A stretch of 64,000 nucleotides of DNA from positions 19,334 to 83,333 of the forward strand of contig JBBRKQ010000002.1 in assembly GCA_038231815.1 (NCBI GenBank). The letters run 5' to 3'. This DNA comes from CAILKP01 sp038231815 (GTDB lineage Bacteria; Planctomycetota; Phycisphaerae; Phycisphaerales; UBA1924). The first letter of the stretch is position 1, and every line of letters begins with the position of its first letter. Shown one piece after another: positions 37,429 through 46,150 of this stretch. Both the position numbers and the translations under genes were made by a program. A model generated the notes under the pieces. That model worked only from the letters and a program-made list of their open reading frames with translations. It was not told where the DNA came from and ran no database searches.

Positions 37429-40400
37429 ATGTCACGTACCCTGTTGTTGCTGTCTGTCGTCGGATGTGCCTTCACCGCCTTTGCGACCACTCCAAATCAG
37501 GGGGGTAACGCGGGTCAAACGCCGGTATCCGGCATTCCGGCTGGAAAAGAACCAACCGCCGCGGAGCTTGAAGTTCTCCTCGGCCTGCACGCCCCGACCG
37601 CTGAGGAGCTCGCCGCTGATGAGCTGGATCCCGCGTTTGTGGCCAAGAAAGACGGCAAGCTGATTCTGGAACAACTCGCCGCCCGGGCAAAAACCGTCGT
37701 TGAGGGTCTCGCGCCAAACTACACGGTGTATCGCGGCATGAAAGTGGGCATGGCACTCAAGGCAGACATGCTGGTGCTTCAGGTTGCTCCCGAAATCACC
37801 ACTGATGCGGCGGTGCTAGAAGCAAGCAAGCTCGGGCTGCGCGTGAAAGAAGCCAGCCGCACCGGCGCTGGCGACTATGTCATGCTGACGCTGATAGACC
37901 CGATCAAGGACTTGGACACGGCGGCGGCCTGGGTGAACGCTCTGGCAGCCAGCCCCGTGGTAGCGTTTGCCTCACCGGTGTTTGTGACACCATTGCGTGA
38001 TGATGCGATCTGCTTCCCCACTGCACAAATGCGGGTGCGTGTCGATACAGCGGTGCTCGGCAGTGGCGCGACCGCGGCGAAGATGTCCGCATTCCCGGTC
38101 TCCGTCGTCGATGACAAACTGGGCACTATTTCCGGCGGCGCTTTGTTGAAGATCACTGGCAAGAGCGGCTTTGAGGCAATGCGAGCAGCCAACACCCTGG
38201 CCTCCATGACCGACTTTGGCATCCTGTACGCCGAGTGCGACATGATGCAGCAGGTGATTCTGGCGGACATTATCCCGAACGATCCGGAGTTTGTAAATCA
38301 GTGGCAGCACCGCAATACCGGCCAGTACGGTGGTTGGACCGCCGGCGTTGACATGAACACGCCACCGGCGTGGGAACTATCAACCGGCAGCAGCATCCGC
38401 ATCGGCGTGCTTGATGTTGGTGTTCAGCAGAACCACCCCGACATCAATCAGATCGGCGGCAGCGACTTTACCACCGGCGCAGCAAATGGTGTCGGCAACG
38501 GCGCACCGCTGAACTTCTGTGAGAACCACGGCACACCGTGCGCCAGCATTATCTCGTCATTCTTTAACAACAGCAGCGGTGGCGCTGGCTTGGCACCAAA
38601 CGCCCAGACTTTTTCCTGCCGCATCGCCGCCCAGAACCAGGCCCCCGCTTCCTGCAGCAACAGCTTCACCAGCGCCAGCTTTACATGGCTGGTCAACGCG
38701 ATGGCACGGTCGGCTGCTATTGGTTGCAAGGCCACCAGCAACAGCTACGGTTTCGGCGGCACCTCACAAGCGCTGGATGACCAGATCTCCAACAACTACA
38801 ACAACGGCTGCGCAACGTTCGTCTCCACGGGCAACGACAGCGCTGGCACCATCGGCTACCCGTCAAGCTCACCCAGCGCAATCGCCATCGGTGCGATGGA
38901 CCCTTCGGGCGTCATCGCCGGCTTCTCCAACCGCGGCAACGGTATCTCCATGGTCGGTCCGGGCGTCTTTGTCCGTGCGGGTGATCGCACCGGCTCGGAT
39001 GGTTACGCAGGAGCAGACATCACCTGGTTCGCTGGAACATCAGCCGCCTGCCCCACCGTTGCAGGTGTTGCAGCCCTGGTCGTCTCTGCTCACCCCCACC
39101 TCAGTAGCGCGGGCCTGAAGTTTTTCCTGCAGGCATTCTGCCGTGACTTTGGCGCGGCCGGGTACGACACCACCTACGGCTTTGGCATGCCCAACGCCCT
39201 GCGCTCGATCAACGGCTTTGCTCCCGATAATGACGAGTGCGGCAACGCCCGCATCATCAGCGGGCTGAACTACTCCAACAGCTCCAACAACTTCAACGCC
39301 ACCTTCCGCGCTGCGGAGCCGAATGAGTCCTGCGGTGCCGATACGAGCGCGACTGTGTACTGGAAGTATGCCTCCACCGCCTACGGCACCGCGAGCATCA
39401 ACACCTTCGGCAGCGACTTTGATACCGTGTTGTCGGTATTCAACGGGTGCGGCTTTTCCATCAATCTCGGTGGCGGACCGATCTATCTTTCACCCACTCA
39501 GCTCGCCTGCAACGACGACTCCGGTGGCCTGCAATCCGCTCTCACACTAGCCATGAGCCCGGGCAGCCAGTACACCGTCAAGGTTGGCCGATTCGGCCAG
39601 TCGTACCCCGTCGGCGGCAATGCCAACCTCAACTTCAGCTTTGCGCCAGCACCACCACCCAACGACAGCTTCTTTGCCTCCACACTGCTTTCCTCAACCG
39701 TTGCCCAGACGATTACCGGCACCACCAACTACGCCACCAATGATTCCGGTAGCCTCCCCACCTGCGGTTTAAGCGAAGGCGCGCCCGATGTGTGGTACTA
39801 CATCACCCCCACCTGCGACGCTAATTACACGGTCTCAACCTTCAGCAGCAACTTTGACACCGTGCTGACGGTGTACACCGGCGGCATTTTTAACCGCACG
39901 CTGGTGACCTGCAATGACGATTGCAACCCTCCCGATCGTAACTCCTGTGTGAGCTTCAGCGCAGTCTCCGGACAAAGCTACTACATCCGCGTCTCCGGCT
40001 TCAACGGGTTAGCCGGTGTCTTCAATCTGTCGATCGCGGCTCCGGTTGTGCCCAACGACACCTGCGAAAACGCCATCAACATCGCCGCAGGCGCGCCGGG
40101 CCTGCCCACCGCAACATTCTTCAACAACGGCTGCGCGACCGATTCTGCAGGCTTGAGCACTGTTGCCTGCAGTTTTTATAACACGATTTACAAGGATGTG
40201 TGGTACAACCTCACGCTCGATGCAGATTCCACCGTTGATCTGGACACCACCACTTCCTCCTTCGATACCGTCATCGCCGTCTACAACTCCTGCCCGGCCC
40301 CGGGCGAGGTGCCCCTCGCCTGCAACGATGACTCAAACGGCACACTCCAAAGCGCCTTGACATTCACCGCAACTGCTGGCGCTAACTACAAGATTCGTGT

Positions 40401-40656
40401 CGGCGGCTACTCTCCAGACACTGTGGCCGGCAATGGCGTGCTGTACGTTGCCGCCACCGCCGTGGTCGTGCCGCCCACCTGCCTGGCCGATGTCAACGCC
40501 GACGGCGTGGTCGATGGCGGCGACTTCACCGCGTTTATCAACTCGTTCGGCACCGGTGATGTAGCAGTCGATCCGGTCGCCGATGTAAACCTTGACGGCA
40601 CGATTGATGGATCCGACTTCATCGAATTCATCAACGCCTTCAGTGCTGGATGCTGA
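37429..40656 (+). CDS. Secreted subtilisin-family (S8) protease with PPC-like repeats and GC-dockerin tail
   Basis: Exported serine endopeptidase of 1075 residues starting behind AAGGAG, with a signal peptide ending near AFTAFA. The propeptide-like region runs to about 290. The triad is visible: Asp in IRIGVLDVGVQQNHPD (about 331), His in ENHGTPCASI (about 368) and Ser in FAGTSAACPTVAGVAAL (about 538). After the catalytic domain, three related beta-sandwich repeats of about 120 residues follow (NDECGNARII..., PNDSFFAST..., PNDTCENAINI...), each with an FDTVL/FDTVI motif and CNDD, resembling PPC-type domains. The end is a GC-type dockerin: CLADVNADGVVDGGDFTAFINSF, then DGTIDGSDFIEFINAF, ending SAGC. 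Surface display is inferred. Confidence 0.93.
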   Translation: MSRTLLLLSVVGCAFTAFATTPNQGGNAGQTPVSGIPAGKEPTAAELEVLLGLHAPTAEELAADELDPAFVAKKDGKLILEQLAARAKTVVEGLAPNYTVYRGMKVGMALKADMLVLQVAPEITTDAAVLEASKLGLRVKEASRTGAGDYVMLTLIDPIKDLDTAAAWVNALAASPVVAFASPVFVTPLRDDAICFPTAQMRVRVDTAVLGSGATAAKMSAFPVSVVDDKLGTISGGALLKITGKSGFEAMRAANTLASMTDFGILYAECDMMQQVILADIIPNDPEFVNQWQHRNTGQYGGWTAGVDMNTPPAWELSTGSSIRIGVLDVGVQQNHPDINQIGGSDFTTGAANGVGNGAPLNFCENHGTPCASIISSFFNNSSGGAGLAPNAQTFSCRIAAQNQAPASCSNSFTSASFTWLVNAMARSAAIGCKATSNSYGFGGTSQALDDQISNNYNNGCATFVSTGNDSAGTIGYPSSSPSAIAIGAMDPSGVIAGFSNRGNGISMVGPGVFVRAGDRTGSDGYAGADITWFAGTSAACPTVAGVAALVVSAHPHLSSAGLKFFLQAFCRDFGAAGYDTTYGFGMPNALRSINGFAPDNDECGNARIISGLNYSNSSNNFNATFRAAEPNESCGADTSATVYWKYASTAYGTASINTFGSDFDTVLSVFNGCGFSINLGGGPIYLSPTQLACNDDSGGLQSALTLAMSPGSQYTVKVGRFGQSYPVGGNANLNFSFAPAPPPNDSFFASTLLSSTVAQTITGTTNYATNDSGSLPTCGLSEGAPDVWYYITPTCDANYTVSTFSSNFDTVLTVYTGGIFNRTLVTCNDDCNPPDRNSCVSFSAVSGQSYYIRVSGFNGLAGVFNLSIAAPVVPNDTCENAINIAAGAPGLPTATFFNNGCATDSAGLSTVACSFYNTIYKDVWYNLTLDADSTVDLDTTTSSFDTVIAVYNSCPAPGEVPLACNDDSNGTLQSALTFTATAGANYKIRVGGYSPDTVAGNGVLYVAATAVVVPPTCLADVNADGVVDGGDFTAFINSFGTGDVAVDPVADVNLDGTIDGSDFIEFINAFSAGC

Positions 40657-40738
40657 GATCGCCAAACACACAGGTGGTGAAACCCCTGAGTAGACACCCG
40701 ACGGTGACCTAAAACCTTCAACATCGCAGAGAGAAGAG

Positions 40739-40777
40739 AACGTGCGACCGCAAAACCTGCGTCGCACGTTTTCTTTT
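40739..40777 (+). terminator. Rho-independent terminator of the subtilisin gene
   Basis: AACGTGCGAC (40739-40748) pairs with GTCGCACGTT (40761-40770) around a 12-nt loop, followed by TTCTTTT. It lies 83 nt past the stop. Confidence 0.85.
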
Positions 40778-40892
40778 GCGCCACGGGCGGCCGTTGCCCT
40801 GACAAACGCCATGCTGCACCGCTATCACCCCAAACAGATAAACACAGAATCTGCAGAAGAAAGAGGCGATACAGCTTCCTCCCCGCCGCCGT

Positions 40893-41711
40893 ATGCGGGC
40901 TATCTTGGTACTGATGACCGCCGGTGCAGGCCAGCTTGTGTTCCCGAAGCTGACGCCCCACCCCGGCCTGCGGCTGCTGGTGCAGGCGTACAGCCTCGGG
41001 GCGTTTCCGATGGCAGAATCCCGCAATGCCGAGAGTGTAGAGTTTTTTACAGCCAATCCACGCTGCATCTTTCCGCTCGATGGAACCCTTCGCTGGCCAC
41101 GATCCCTGCGAACCAAGGCAAAGCGGCGGGAATTTTCCATCACCAGCGACACAGCATTTGAGGCTGTGGTGCGAGGCTGCGCCGATGCCGCCCGCAAGCA
41201 CGACCCGCAAGCCGGAGAACTCCCGGGAACCTGGATCAACGACTGGATCATCGAAACCTATACCGACCTGCACGAGTGCGGCCTGGCCCACAGCCTTGAG
41301 GCATGGCTGCCCGCAGAACTGGCGCTGCAGGGCAATACGCTCCCACCCTCCGTTCCCGACGGCCCCCCATCACCCTTACACATTCGTGACGGCATGGTGC
41401 TCGTCGGCGGCCTCTACGGTGTGCACCTCGGTGCGGCGTTTTGCGGGGAGAGCATGTTCAGCCGCCCAGACATCGGCGGCAGTGATGCCAGCAAGGTGTG
41501 CTTAGTCGAGCTGGTCGCACACCTCACGCGGCGGGGATTTCTCGTGCTCGACTCACAGATCAGCAACGCCCACATCACATCACTGGGCGGGGTGACAGTG
41601 CCGCTGAGCCAATACTCGGCCACGCTGGCACGGGCCCTGCTGCGACCAACACCCTGGCTGTGGTCGGATTGCAGCCCCGCCGGCGGTCCGAATCCCATCT
41701 TGGCCGTATAA
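40893..41711 (+). CDS. aat: Leucyl/phenylalanyl-tRNA-protein transferase
   Basis: Transfers Leu or Phe from aminoacyl-tRNA to N-terminal Arg/Lys of proteins, creating N-degrons for the ClpS-ClpAP pathway; cytoplasmic. Family motifs: LVQAYSLGAFPMA, NPRCIFPLDG (matching NPRxVLP), TWINDWIIETYTDLHECGLAHSLEAW, the core VGGLYGVHLGAAFCGESMFS, and LDSQISNAHITSLGG. The 272 residues slightly exceed the usual 230-250, partly through an insert around PPSVPDGPPSPL between the HSLEAW and GGLYGV motifs. ATG 40914 is an alternative start, and no clear ribosome site is seen at either. Confidence 0.92.
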   Translation: MRAILVLMTAGAGQLVFPKLTPHPGLRLLVQAYSLGAFPMAESRNAESVEFFTANPRCIFPLDGTLRWPRSLRTKAKRREFSITSDTAFEAVVRGCADAARKHDPQAGELPGTWINDWIIETYTDLHECGLAHSLEAWLPAELALQGNTLPPSVPDGPPSPLHIRDGMVLVGGLYGVHLGAAFCGESMFSRPDIGGSDASKVCLVELVAHLTRRGFLVLDSQISNAHITSLGGVTVPLSQYSATLARALLRPTPWLWSDCSPAGGPNPILAV

Positions 41712-41820
41712 TTTAGTGTCTTGATGAATGGAAGCCCGATTTTTCGATTGTCGGATGCAAGCGGCAGAGAATCGTTGCCGGTTTTTTCTGCATTAACGCT
41801 TCAACCCTAGCGTGACAGCG

Positions 41821-43185
41821 ATGATGGACAAAGCCCGAGACCTGTTTGACGCCGCGGTGTCGATCGCCAGACCCCTGCGCGAGTCGTACGTCCGTCGTCA
41901 TGCCGCGGGTGATGAAGTGCTGATGAACGAGGTCCTTCGCCTGCTGGAGTTTGATGAGCCGACGACTGAAAACGCAGCCTCTCCCGGCGAGGCTGGCCCT
42001 GATGGCAACCGGCTGGATCGCACCGGCCGAGCCGACTCATCACCTGTTCGTGGGTATCGCCTCACCCAGCGCCAGCCAGATTGGCACGGCGGCGAGCTGT
42101 GGCTGGCCGAGCCGACCGGGGATGGTGGCGTTGGCGGTGGCGGTGGCGGTGGCGGTGGCGGTGGCACTCCAGCCGGTGCTGGTGGCACTGGTGGTGGACG
42201 GGTGTTTATTGCACTGCTGCCCCGCCCGGATTCAATCCGAGCAGCACTCTCCCGCTGGCGGCTCGTCCGTCCGCAGCTTGATGCGCTCAGCAGCCCAACC
42301 ATCGCACGGATTATCGAAGCCGGCCGCACCAACGATGACCGGCTGTTCTTGGTGATGCCAGCCTTTTTGCCGCTCACACTCAATGACTGGCTGCTGCACC
42401 ACAAACCCAGCTCCCAGCAGATGCTCGAAGTGCTCCGCAGAGTCCAGGAAGCACTCGCTGAGCTTGCCGCATGGGGAATGCTGCACGGCGATCTCACCGC
42501 AGACTCCATCCGACTTCGAGCGACCGGTACACGCCAGGATACCGACGGCTCGGCCCGGCAAACCACACCGGCAGTTGATGTGCAGCTCATAGGCACCGGA
42601 GTCATGCAGGTCGTGGCGATGCACACCGCCAAAGGCCGGGCCCTCTCAGTTGAGGGCGATCGAGCCGGACTCATCACCGTCGCCCGCCGGATGGTTGGTG
42701 ATTTGCTGCACCGGGCAGGGCTCCAGAATGAACCGGTTGCCGGAGCCGCACCCGCTTCTGCACATCCAGAAACGGTGCCGCAGCCGCAAGACCCCGCGTT
42801 TTGTGAGCTCTTGGCCATGACCGGCAGCCAGATTTCCGCCGATGGCGAATTGCGGATCATTCCCGCATCCAGCGACGGCGACGATTCCAGCATATTGCTT
42901 TCAGGTTTGAACAAACTTCGGGGTCAAGCCGTACACCCTGCTACCGCGGCGATTCTCGCCGCACTCTTGGCCGGTGCCTTAGCCGGAATCCTCACCTGGC
43001 TCGGCGTTCTCGTCTTAATAAGGTTTGCAACCGTGTCTGAGCGTCCTCCGAACGGCCCCGCGGTGGTACTGTTAGTGGCGGTGTGCGCCGCTGGCTCAGC
43101 CATTGCAAGCGGCATCGTAAGCGCTGTTGCACTCCGCCGCACGCGACAGGAAAGGAACAGCGACGCTGGTGCCAGAAGATCGTAA
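41821..43185 (+). CDS. Membrane-anchored kinase-like protein with lost catalytic motifs (pseudokinase)
   Basis: The 454-residue protein starts with ARDLFDAAVSIARPLRESYVRRHAAGD, like the segment that opens planctomycete Ser/Thr kinases linked to ECF sigma factors. A kinase-like domain follows (about 75-300). The Gly-rich loop is absent, the beta-3 Lys position reads VFIALLP, the catalytic loop is HGDLTADSI instead of HRDLKPxN, and the DFG Asp is missing (LIGTG). Phosphotransfer is therefore unlikely. A poly-Gly stretch (about 100-125) comes from a 6-bp repeat. Two membrane helices lie at the end (about 378-400 and 412-437). ATG 41821 is preferred to an upstream GTG at 41812. The next gene, an ECF sigma factor, overlaps its 3' end, so a role in controlling that sigma factor is inferred. 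Confidence 0.7.
   Translation: MMDKARDLFDAAVSIARPLRESYVRRHAAGDEVLMNEVLRLLEFDEPTTENAASPGEAGPDGNRLDRTGRADSSPVRGYRLTQRQPDWHGGELWLAEPTGDGGVGGGGGGGGGGGTPAGAGGTGGGRVFIALLPRPDSIRAALSRWRLVRPQLDALSSPTIARIIEAGRTNDDRLFLVMPAFLPLTLNDWLLHHKPSSQQMLEVLRRVQEALAELAAWGMLHGDLTADSIRLRATGTRQDTDGSARQTTPAVDVQLIGTGVMQVVAMHTAKGRALSVEGDRAGLITVARRMVGDLLHRAGLQNEPVAGAAPASAHPETVPQPQDPAFCELLAMTGSQISADGELRIIPASSDGDDSSILLSGLNKLRGQAVHPATAAILAALLAGALAGILTWLGVLVLIRFATVSERPPNGPAVVLLVAVCAAGSAIASGIVSAVALRRTRQERNSDAGARRS
42133..42165 (+). repeat. 6-bp tandem repeat (GGTGGC) encoding poly-Gly
   Basis: Five and a half units of GGCGGT/GGTGGC encode the glycine run in the pseudokinase. Length changes by whole units keep the frame. Confidence 0.85.
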
Positions 43186-44131
43186 CCAAAACCTGAGCGG
43201 CAACAGTGCGAGAACCGGCGGAAACAATGTTCCGCCCGATGGCAAGCTGCGCAGCGAAAGCAACGCCCAACCTAGTGACGCTGAGCAGGCGCTGCAGACG
43301 CCGCCACCTGAGCTGGCAAGCTCCGCTGATGCGATCGTGAACGCAGCGCCACAACCTGTTCCACAACCTGTTCCACAACCTGTGCCACAACCTGTGCCAC
43401 CGGTGCCACCAGCTCCACCCGCCGCGGAGCCCGACGAAATCGAGGCCCTGCTCCGAAAGGCCACCGGCAACGCACCAGCGGTGTGGAACAAGCTGATGCC
43501 GCTGATTTACAGCGAACTGCGACGGCTTGCCACCCACATGATGGCCGGTGAGCCCGCGGGCCAGACCCTTCAACCAACAGCCCTGGTCAACGAAGCGTTC
43601 ATCAAAATCATGAAGCAGCAGGAGGCATCCTGGGCTGATAAAAACCACCTGGTCAACGCCGTCGCACAGGTGATGCGGCGAATCATGATTGACCGTGCCC
43701 GCCGCCGCAAGGCCCACAAGCACGGCGGCCTAAAAAAGCGAGTTGACCTTGACCTGGACACCAACTTCAGTGATGTGAACCTGCCGATGGTTGACGGGTT
43801 TGACCCGGACGATGCAGAACTGCTGGATGTGGAGCTGACCAAGCTTGAGCTCGAGCAGCCGCGCTGGGCAGGCGTCGTTCGCCTTCGCTACTTCGCTGGC
43901 CTGAACTTTGAGCAGATCGCCGAGGCAATGGGATTCTCCGAACGCACCGTCCGGGGCGACTGGCGCTTCGCAAAGGCATGGCTGCTGAGCCGGATGAACG
44001 GCGAAGGTGAAGACACCCGCGAAGGCAGAGTTGATGACATGAAGCGAGGGCGACAACGAAAGCCCGATGGTGAGGGCGGCCCCTCCGATGATCGCAACGA
44101 TGACCCCGCAGCGCCCGATGCCCGAACGTGA
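43169..44131 (+). CDS. ECF-type RNA polymerase sigma factor (planctomycete TIGR02999-like group)
   Basis: The 320-residue protein belongs to the Sigma70_ECF group: region 2 contains PLIYSELRRLATHMMAGE and TLQPTALVNEAFIKI, then MRRIMIDRARRRKAHKHGG; region 4 contains VVRLRYFAGLNFEQIAEAMGFSERTVRGDWRFAKAWL, a helix-turn-helix. The first 95 residues are a low-complexity extension including PQPVPQPVPQPVP, encoded by a 12-bp repeat. GTG 43169, behind GGAAAGG, overlaps the pseudokinase stop by 17 nt, implying coupled translation; TTG 43127 is the longest alternative. In this group, activity is thought to be set by the neighbouring kinase-like protein; here that neighbour appears catalytically dead. 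A charged tail follows region 4. Confidence 0.9.
   Translation: MPEDRNQNLSGNSARTGGNNVPPDGKLRSESNAQPSDAEQALQTPPPELASSADAIVNAAPQPVPQPVPQPVPQPVPPVPPAPPAAEPDEIEALLRKATGNAPAVWNKLMPLIYSELRRLATHMMAGEPAGQTLQPTALVNEAFIKIMKQQEASWADKNHLVNAVAQVMRRIMIDRARRRKAHKHGGLKKRVDLDLDTNFSDVNLPMVDGFDPDDAELLDVELTKLELEQPRWAGVVRLRYFAGLNFEQIAEAMGFSERTVRGDWRFAKAWLLSRMNGEGEDTREGRVDDMKRGRQRKPDGEGGPSDDRNDDPAAPDART
43349..43396 (+). repeat. 12-bp tandem repeat (CCACAACCTGTT) x4
   Basis: Four adjacent 12-bp units (two ending TT, two ending TG) encode the Pro-Gln-Pro-Val repeat in the N-terminal extension of the sigma factor. It is frame-neutral on expansion. Confidence 0.9.
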
Positions 44132-44187
44132 GTCTGATGGCCAACCTCCAGTCACAGCCGATTTCGCAAACCAACCTGATTCAAAAC

Positions 44188-44222
44188 GCACAACGCCCAA
44201 TCACACTGATTGGGCGTTGTGT
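44188..44222. terminator. Bidirectional terminator between sigma factor and TlpA-TPR gene
   Basis: ACAACGCCCAATC (44190-44202) pairs with GATTGGGCGTTGT (44208-44220) around a 5-nt loop, extended by a C-G pair. T-rich sequence follows on both strands, as expected between convergent genes ending at 44131 and 44264. Confidence 0.9.
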
Positions 44223-44263
44223 TTGAGTTTACTCAGATCCAAGCTAGCGCAAGCCCAGCTTGT

Positions 44264-45442
44264 TTACTTCTTATCAGCCAGCGCCTTCTTGTACTTGGCC
44301 AGCGCCTCAGAGAGCTGGTCCTTAGTGTCATCATCCTCAGCGTGCTTCACGGCCTTTTCCTGCGTCTCAACGGCCTTGGTCAGGTCGCCCTTCTCAAAGT
44401 ACGCCCGGCCCAGCGTGTCCAGAATCATCCCGCTCTCACCCTTGGACAGTTCCACGGCCCGCATCGCAAGCTTCAGGGCCATGTCAAGGTCACGCTTCTC
44501 AACGCCGTCCTCATCCAGAATCGTCCAAGCAATCGTGTTCAGGCCCATCGCATCGTCCTTCATCGGGCCATCAGACAGTTCCGCCGCCAGCTTGTACGCC
44601 GCAGCGGTGTCCTTCTTGGCGCCAACCAGCAGTTCCTTAAACTGCATGCCCTGAATCTGCGTCTTCATGCCATCAAGCTGAGCCTTCATGCTCGGGGCTT
44701 TGGTGTTCAAATCACTGATGATCTTCAGGGCCTCATCAAAGTTCTTGCGGCGGACCGCCTTGTTCAGCGAAGCGAACGCCTCCTGATTGGCCTCCATCTC
44801 CTTCTCTGCCTTTGCTTCCTTCTCGCTCTCAGCCTTCGCCTCGGCGGCGGCGGCCTTGGCGTCGTACTTGCCATCAACAATCTGCTGCAGCGGCTTTTCC
44901 ATGCCCATCGGGTGGCCAATCCACGCGATCGTGCCGGTTGCATCAACAATGAATGCCGAGGGGATACCGCCCTGCTTGGCCGCGGTCATCCAGTTCTCGG
45001 CCATGAATCCCTTGGATCCGCCGGTCAGATCATCCATCGCAACGCGATAGTCCATCTTGTCGCCCATCTTTTCAACGAAGGGCTGCACCGCGGCCTGATC
45101 CTGCTCCCAAACCGAGACGCCAATCATCGTCACCGCATCCTTGTGCTTCTTCTGCAGCTCGGTCAGGTGAGGAATGCTCGTCTTGCACGGGCCGCACCAG
45201 GTGGCCCAGAACTCGACAACATAGACCTTGCCCTTCTCAAAGCTGGTCACGGGCGTGCCCTTGACAAATTTCGCTACCCGAATCTCGGGGGCCTTGTCAC
45301 CAACCACCAGCGTCTTGCTCTCGGCCTTGACAGCCTCTTTGGCAGCAGGTGCGGCGGGCTTGGCAATAGCGACGGTGGAGCAAGCAAGGCCAGCGGCAAG
45401 CGCCAGAGCAAGCACGGAACGGACGGTGAGATTCTGTTTCAT
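44264..45442 (-). CDS. Exported TlpA-like thioredoxin-fold protein with C-terminal TPR-like region
   Basis: The 392-residue protein starts at 45442 behind AGGAAG and opens a signal peptide (MKQNLTVRSVLALALAAG...TVAIA). The thioredoxin domain (about 45-200) has the active site WATWCGPCK and the cis-Pro region GGIPSAFIVD, so thiol-disulfide oxidoreductase activity in the periplasm is likely. A long charged helix (about 205-240; Ala/Glu/Lys-rich) leads to a helical region (about 240-390) with TPR-like pairs such as ALKLAMRAVELSK and GRAYFEKGDLTKAVETQEKAVKHAED. TlpA-TPR fusions are common in planctomycetes. A strong terminator follows. It is divergent from the tricorn-type protease across a 708-bp region. 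Confidence 0.9.
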   Translation of the reverse strand: MKQNLTVRSVLALALAAGLACSTVAIAKPAAPAAKEAVKAESKTLVVGDKAPEIRVAKFVKGTPVTSFEKGKVYVVEFWATWCGPCKTSIPHLTELQKKHKDAVTMIGVSVWEQDQAAVQPFVEKMGDKMDYRVAMDDLTGGSKGFMAENWMTAAKQGGIPSAFIVDATGTIAWIGHPMGMEKPLQQIVDGKYDAKAAAAEAKAESEKEAKAEKEMEANQEAFASLNKAVRRKNFDEALKIISDLNTKAPSMKAQLDGMKTQIQGMQFKELLVGAKKDTAAAYKLAAELSDGPMKDDAMGLNTIAWTILDEDGVEKRDLDMALKLAMRAVELSKGESGMILDTLGRAYFEKGDLTKAVETQEKAVKHAEDDDTKDQLSEALAKYKKALADKK

Positions 45443-45616
45443 AGTTTCTTCCTGAGTGCACAGCAGTACGATGGAGGCACAACTCCACTTCGGGAGCTGC
45501 CCGCGATTGAGCATTCCAAGCCCCTGAGGATAACGCCCGAACAACCACCGGAGTTCGATGTTGGTGAGACTTGATGCAAATACCTGACATGCTAACCCGG
45601 ATCCCAAATCCGTACC

Positions 45617-45652
45617 CGCAATCCCTACCGCAATCCCTACCGCAATCCCTAC
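45617..45652. repeat. 12-bp tandem repeat (CGCAATCCCTAC) x3
   Basis: Three perfect adjacent 12-bp copies lie 175 bp upstream of the TlpA-TPR start. No function is evident. Confidence 0.9.
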
Positions 45653-45950
45653 CCCCAGCCCGGCAACAATTCAGTGAAACGCTCGGACCGGTTTTCGGTA
45701 GTATGCTCATCCGCCAACAATGACGGAACTTTGCTTGCACCGCATCAAGCGAGTCCAAACGCCTGATTCAGCTTGCCAGTACGCTTCCGCCCTCCGGTTT
45801 TTGGTGTTCGGAGCCCAATCCGCGGCGACCCCCGGCCCCTGCGCAGGTTTTAGGGCCGGTAGCTCCCGGGGGGCAGAACGAGTGGCGGTCAGCCCGTGTG
45901 ACCGCCAACCCGCCGCCGGTCCTAAGCACGGGGGCCGGGAGAATCGCGAA

Positions 45951-46042
45951 ACGGGGCTGGGGCTTGGGCTAGGACCAGGCTGGGGACTGGGACTGGGGCC
46001 GGAAACTGGGGCGGGATTGGGGCGGGATTGGGGCGTTTGGGC
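45951..46042 (+). repeat. G-tract cluster with potential to form G-quadruplexes
   Basis: More than ten runs of 3-5 G lie within 92 nt on the plus strand, including GGGGCGGGATTGGGGCGGGA-type copies near the 3' end. They lie about 110-200 nt upstream of the tricorn start, in its likely leader. Confidence 0.6.
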
Positions 46043-46150
46043 CATCGCAGTTCTTGCGAGGCCGGTTTGGATCTTGGCTCCGCGATAGATTGGTCTAAAG
46101 CCAAGTTGATGTTGCTCACTTTTTGCTCGTTTGCTCTCTGGAGAACTGCT

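Larger units (their letters stand above)
45443..46150. other. Divergent intergenic region with tandem and G-rich repeats
   Basis: This 708-bp region must contain the promoters of the TlpA-TPR gene (minus) and the tricorn gene (plus). It holds a 12-bp tandem repeat (45617-45652) and a long G-tract cluster (45951-46042). Open frames here are repeats read as protein and are not supported as genes. Confidence 0.6.

Noticed and set aside
44210..45574. 454-codon plus-strand frame opposite the TlpA-TPR gene
   Set aside because: Leu/His/Arg-rich antisense reading of a gene with signal peptide and CxxC; the frame also runs through the terminator.
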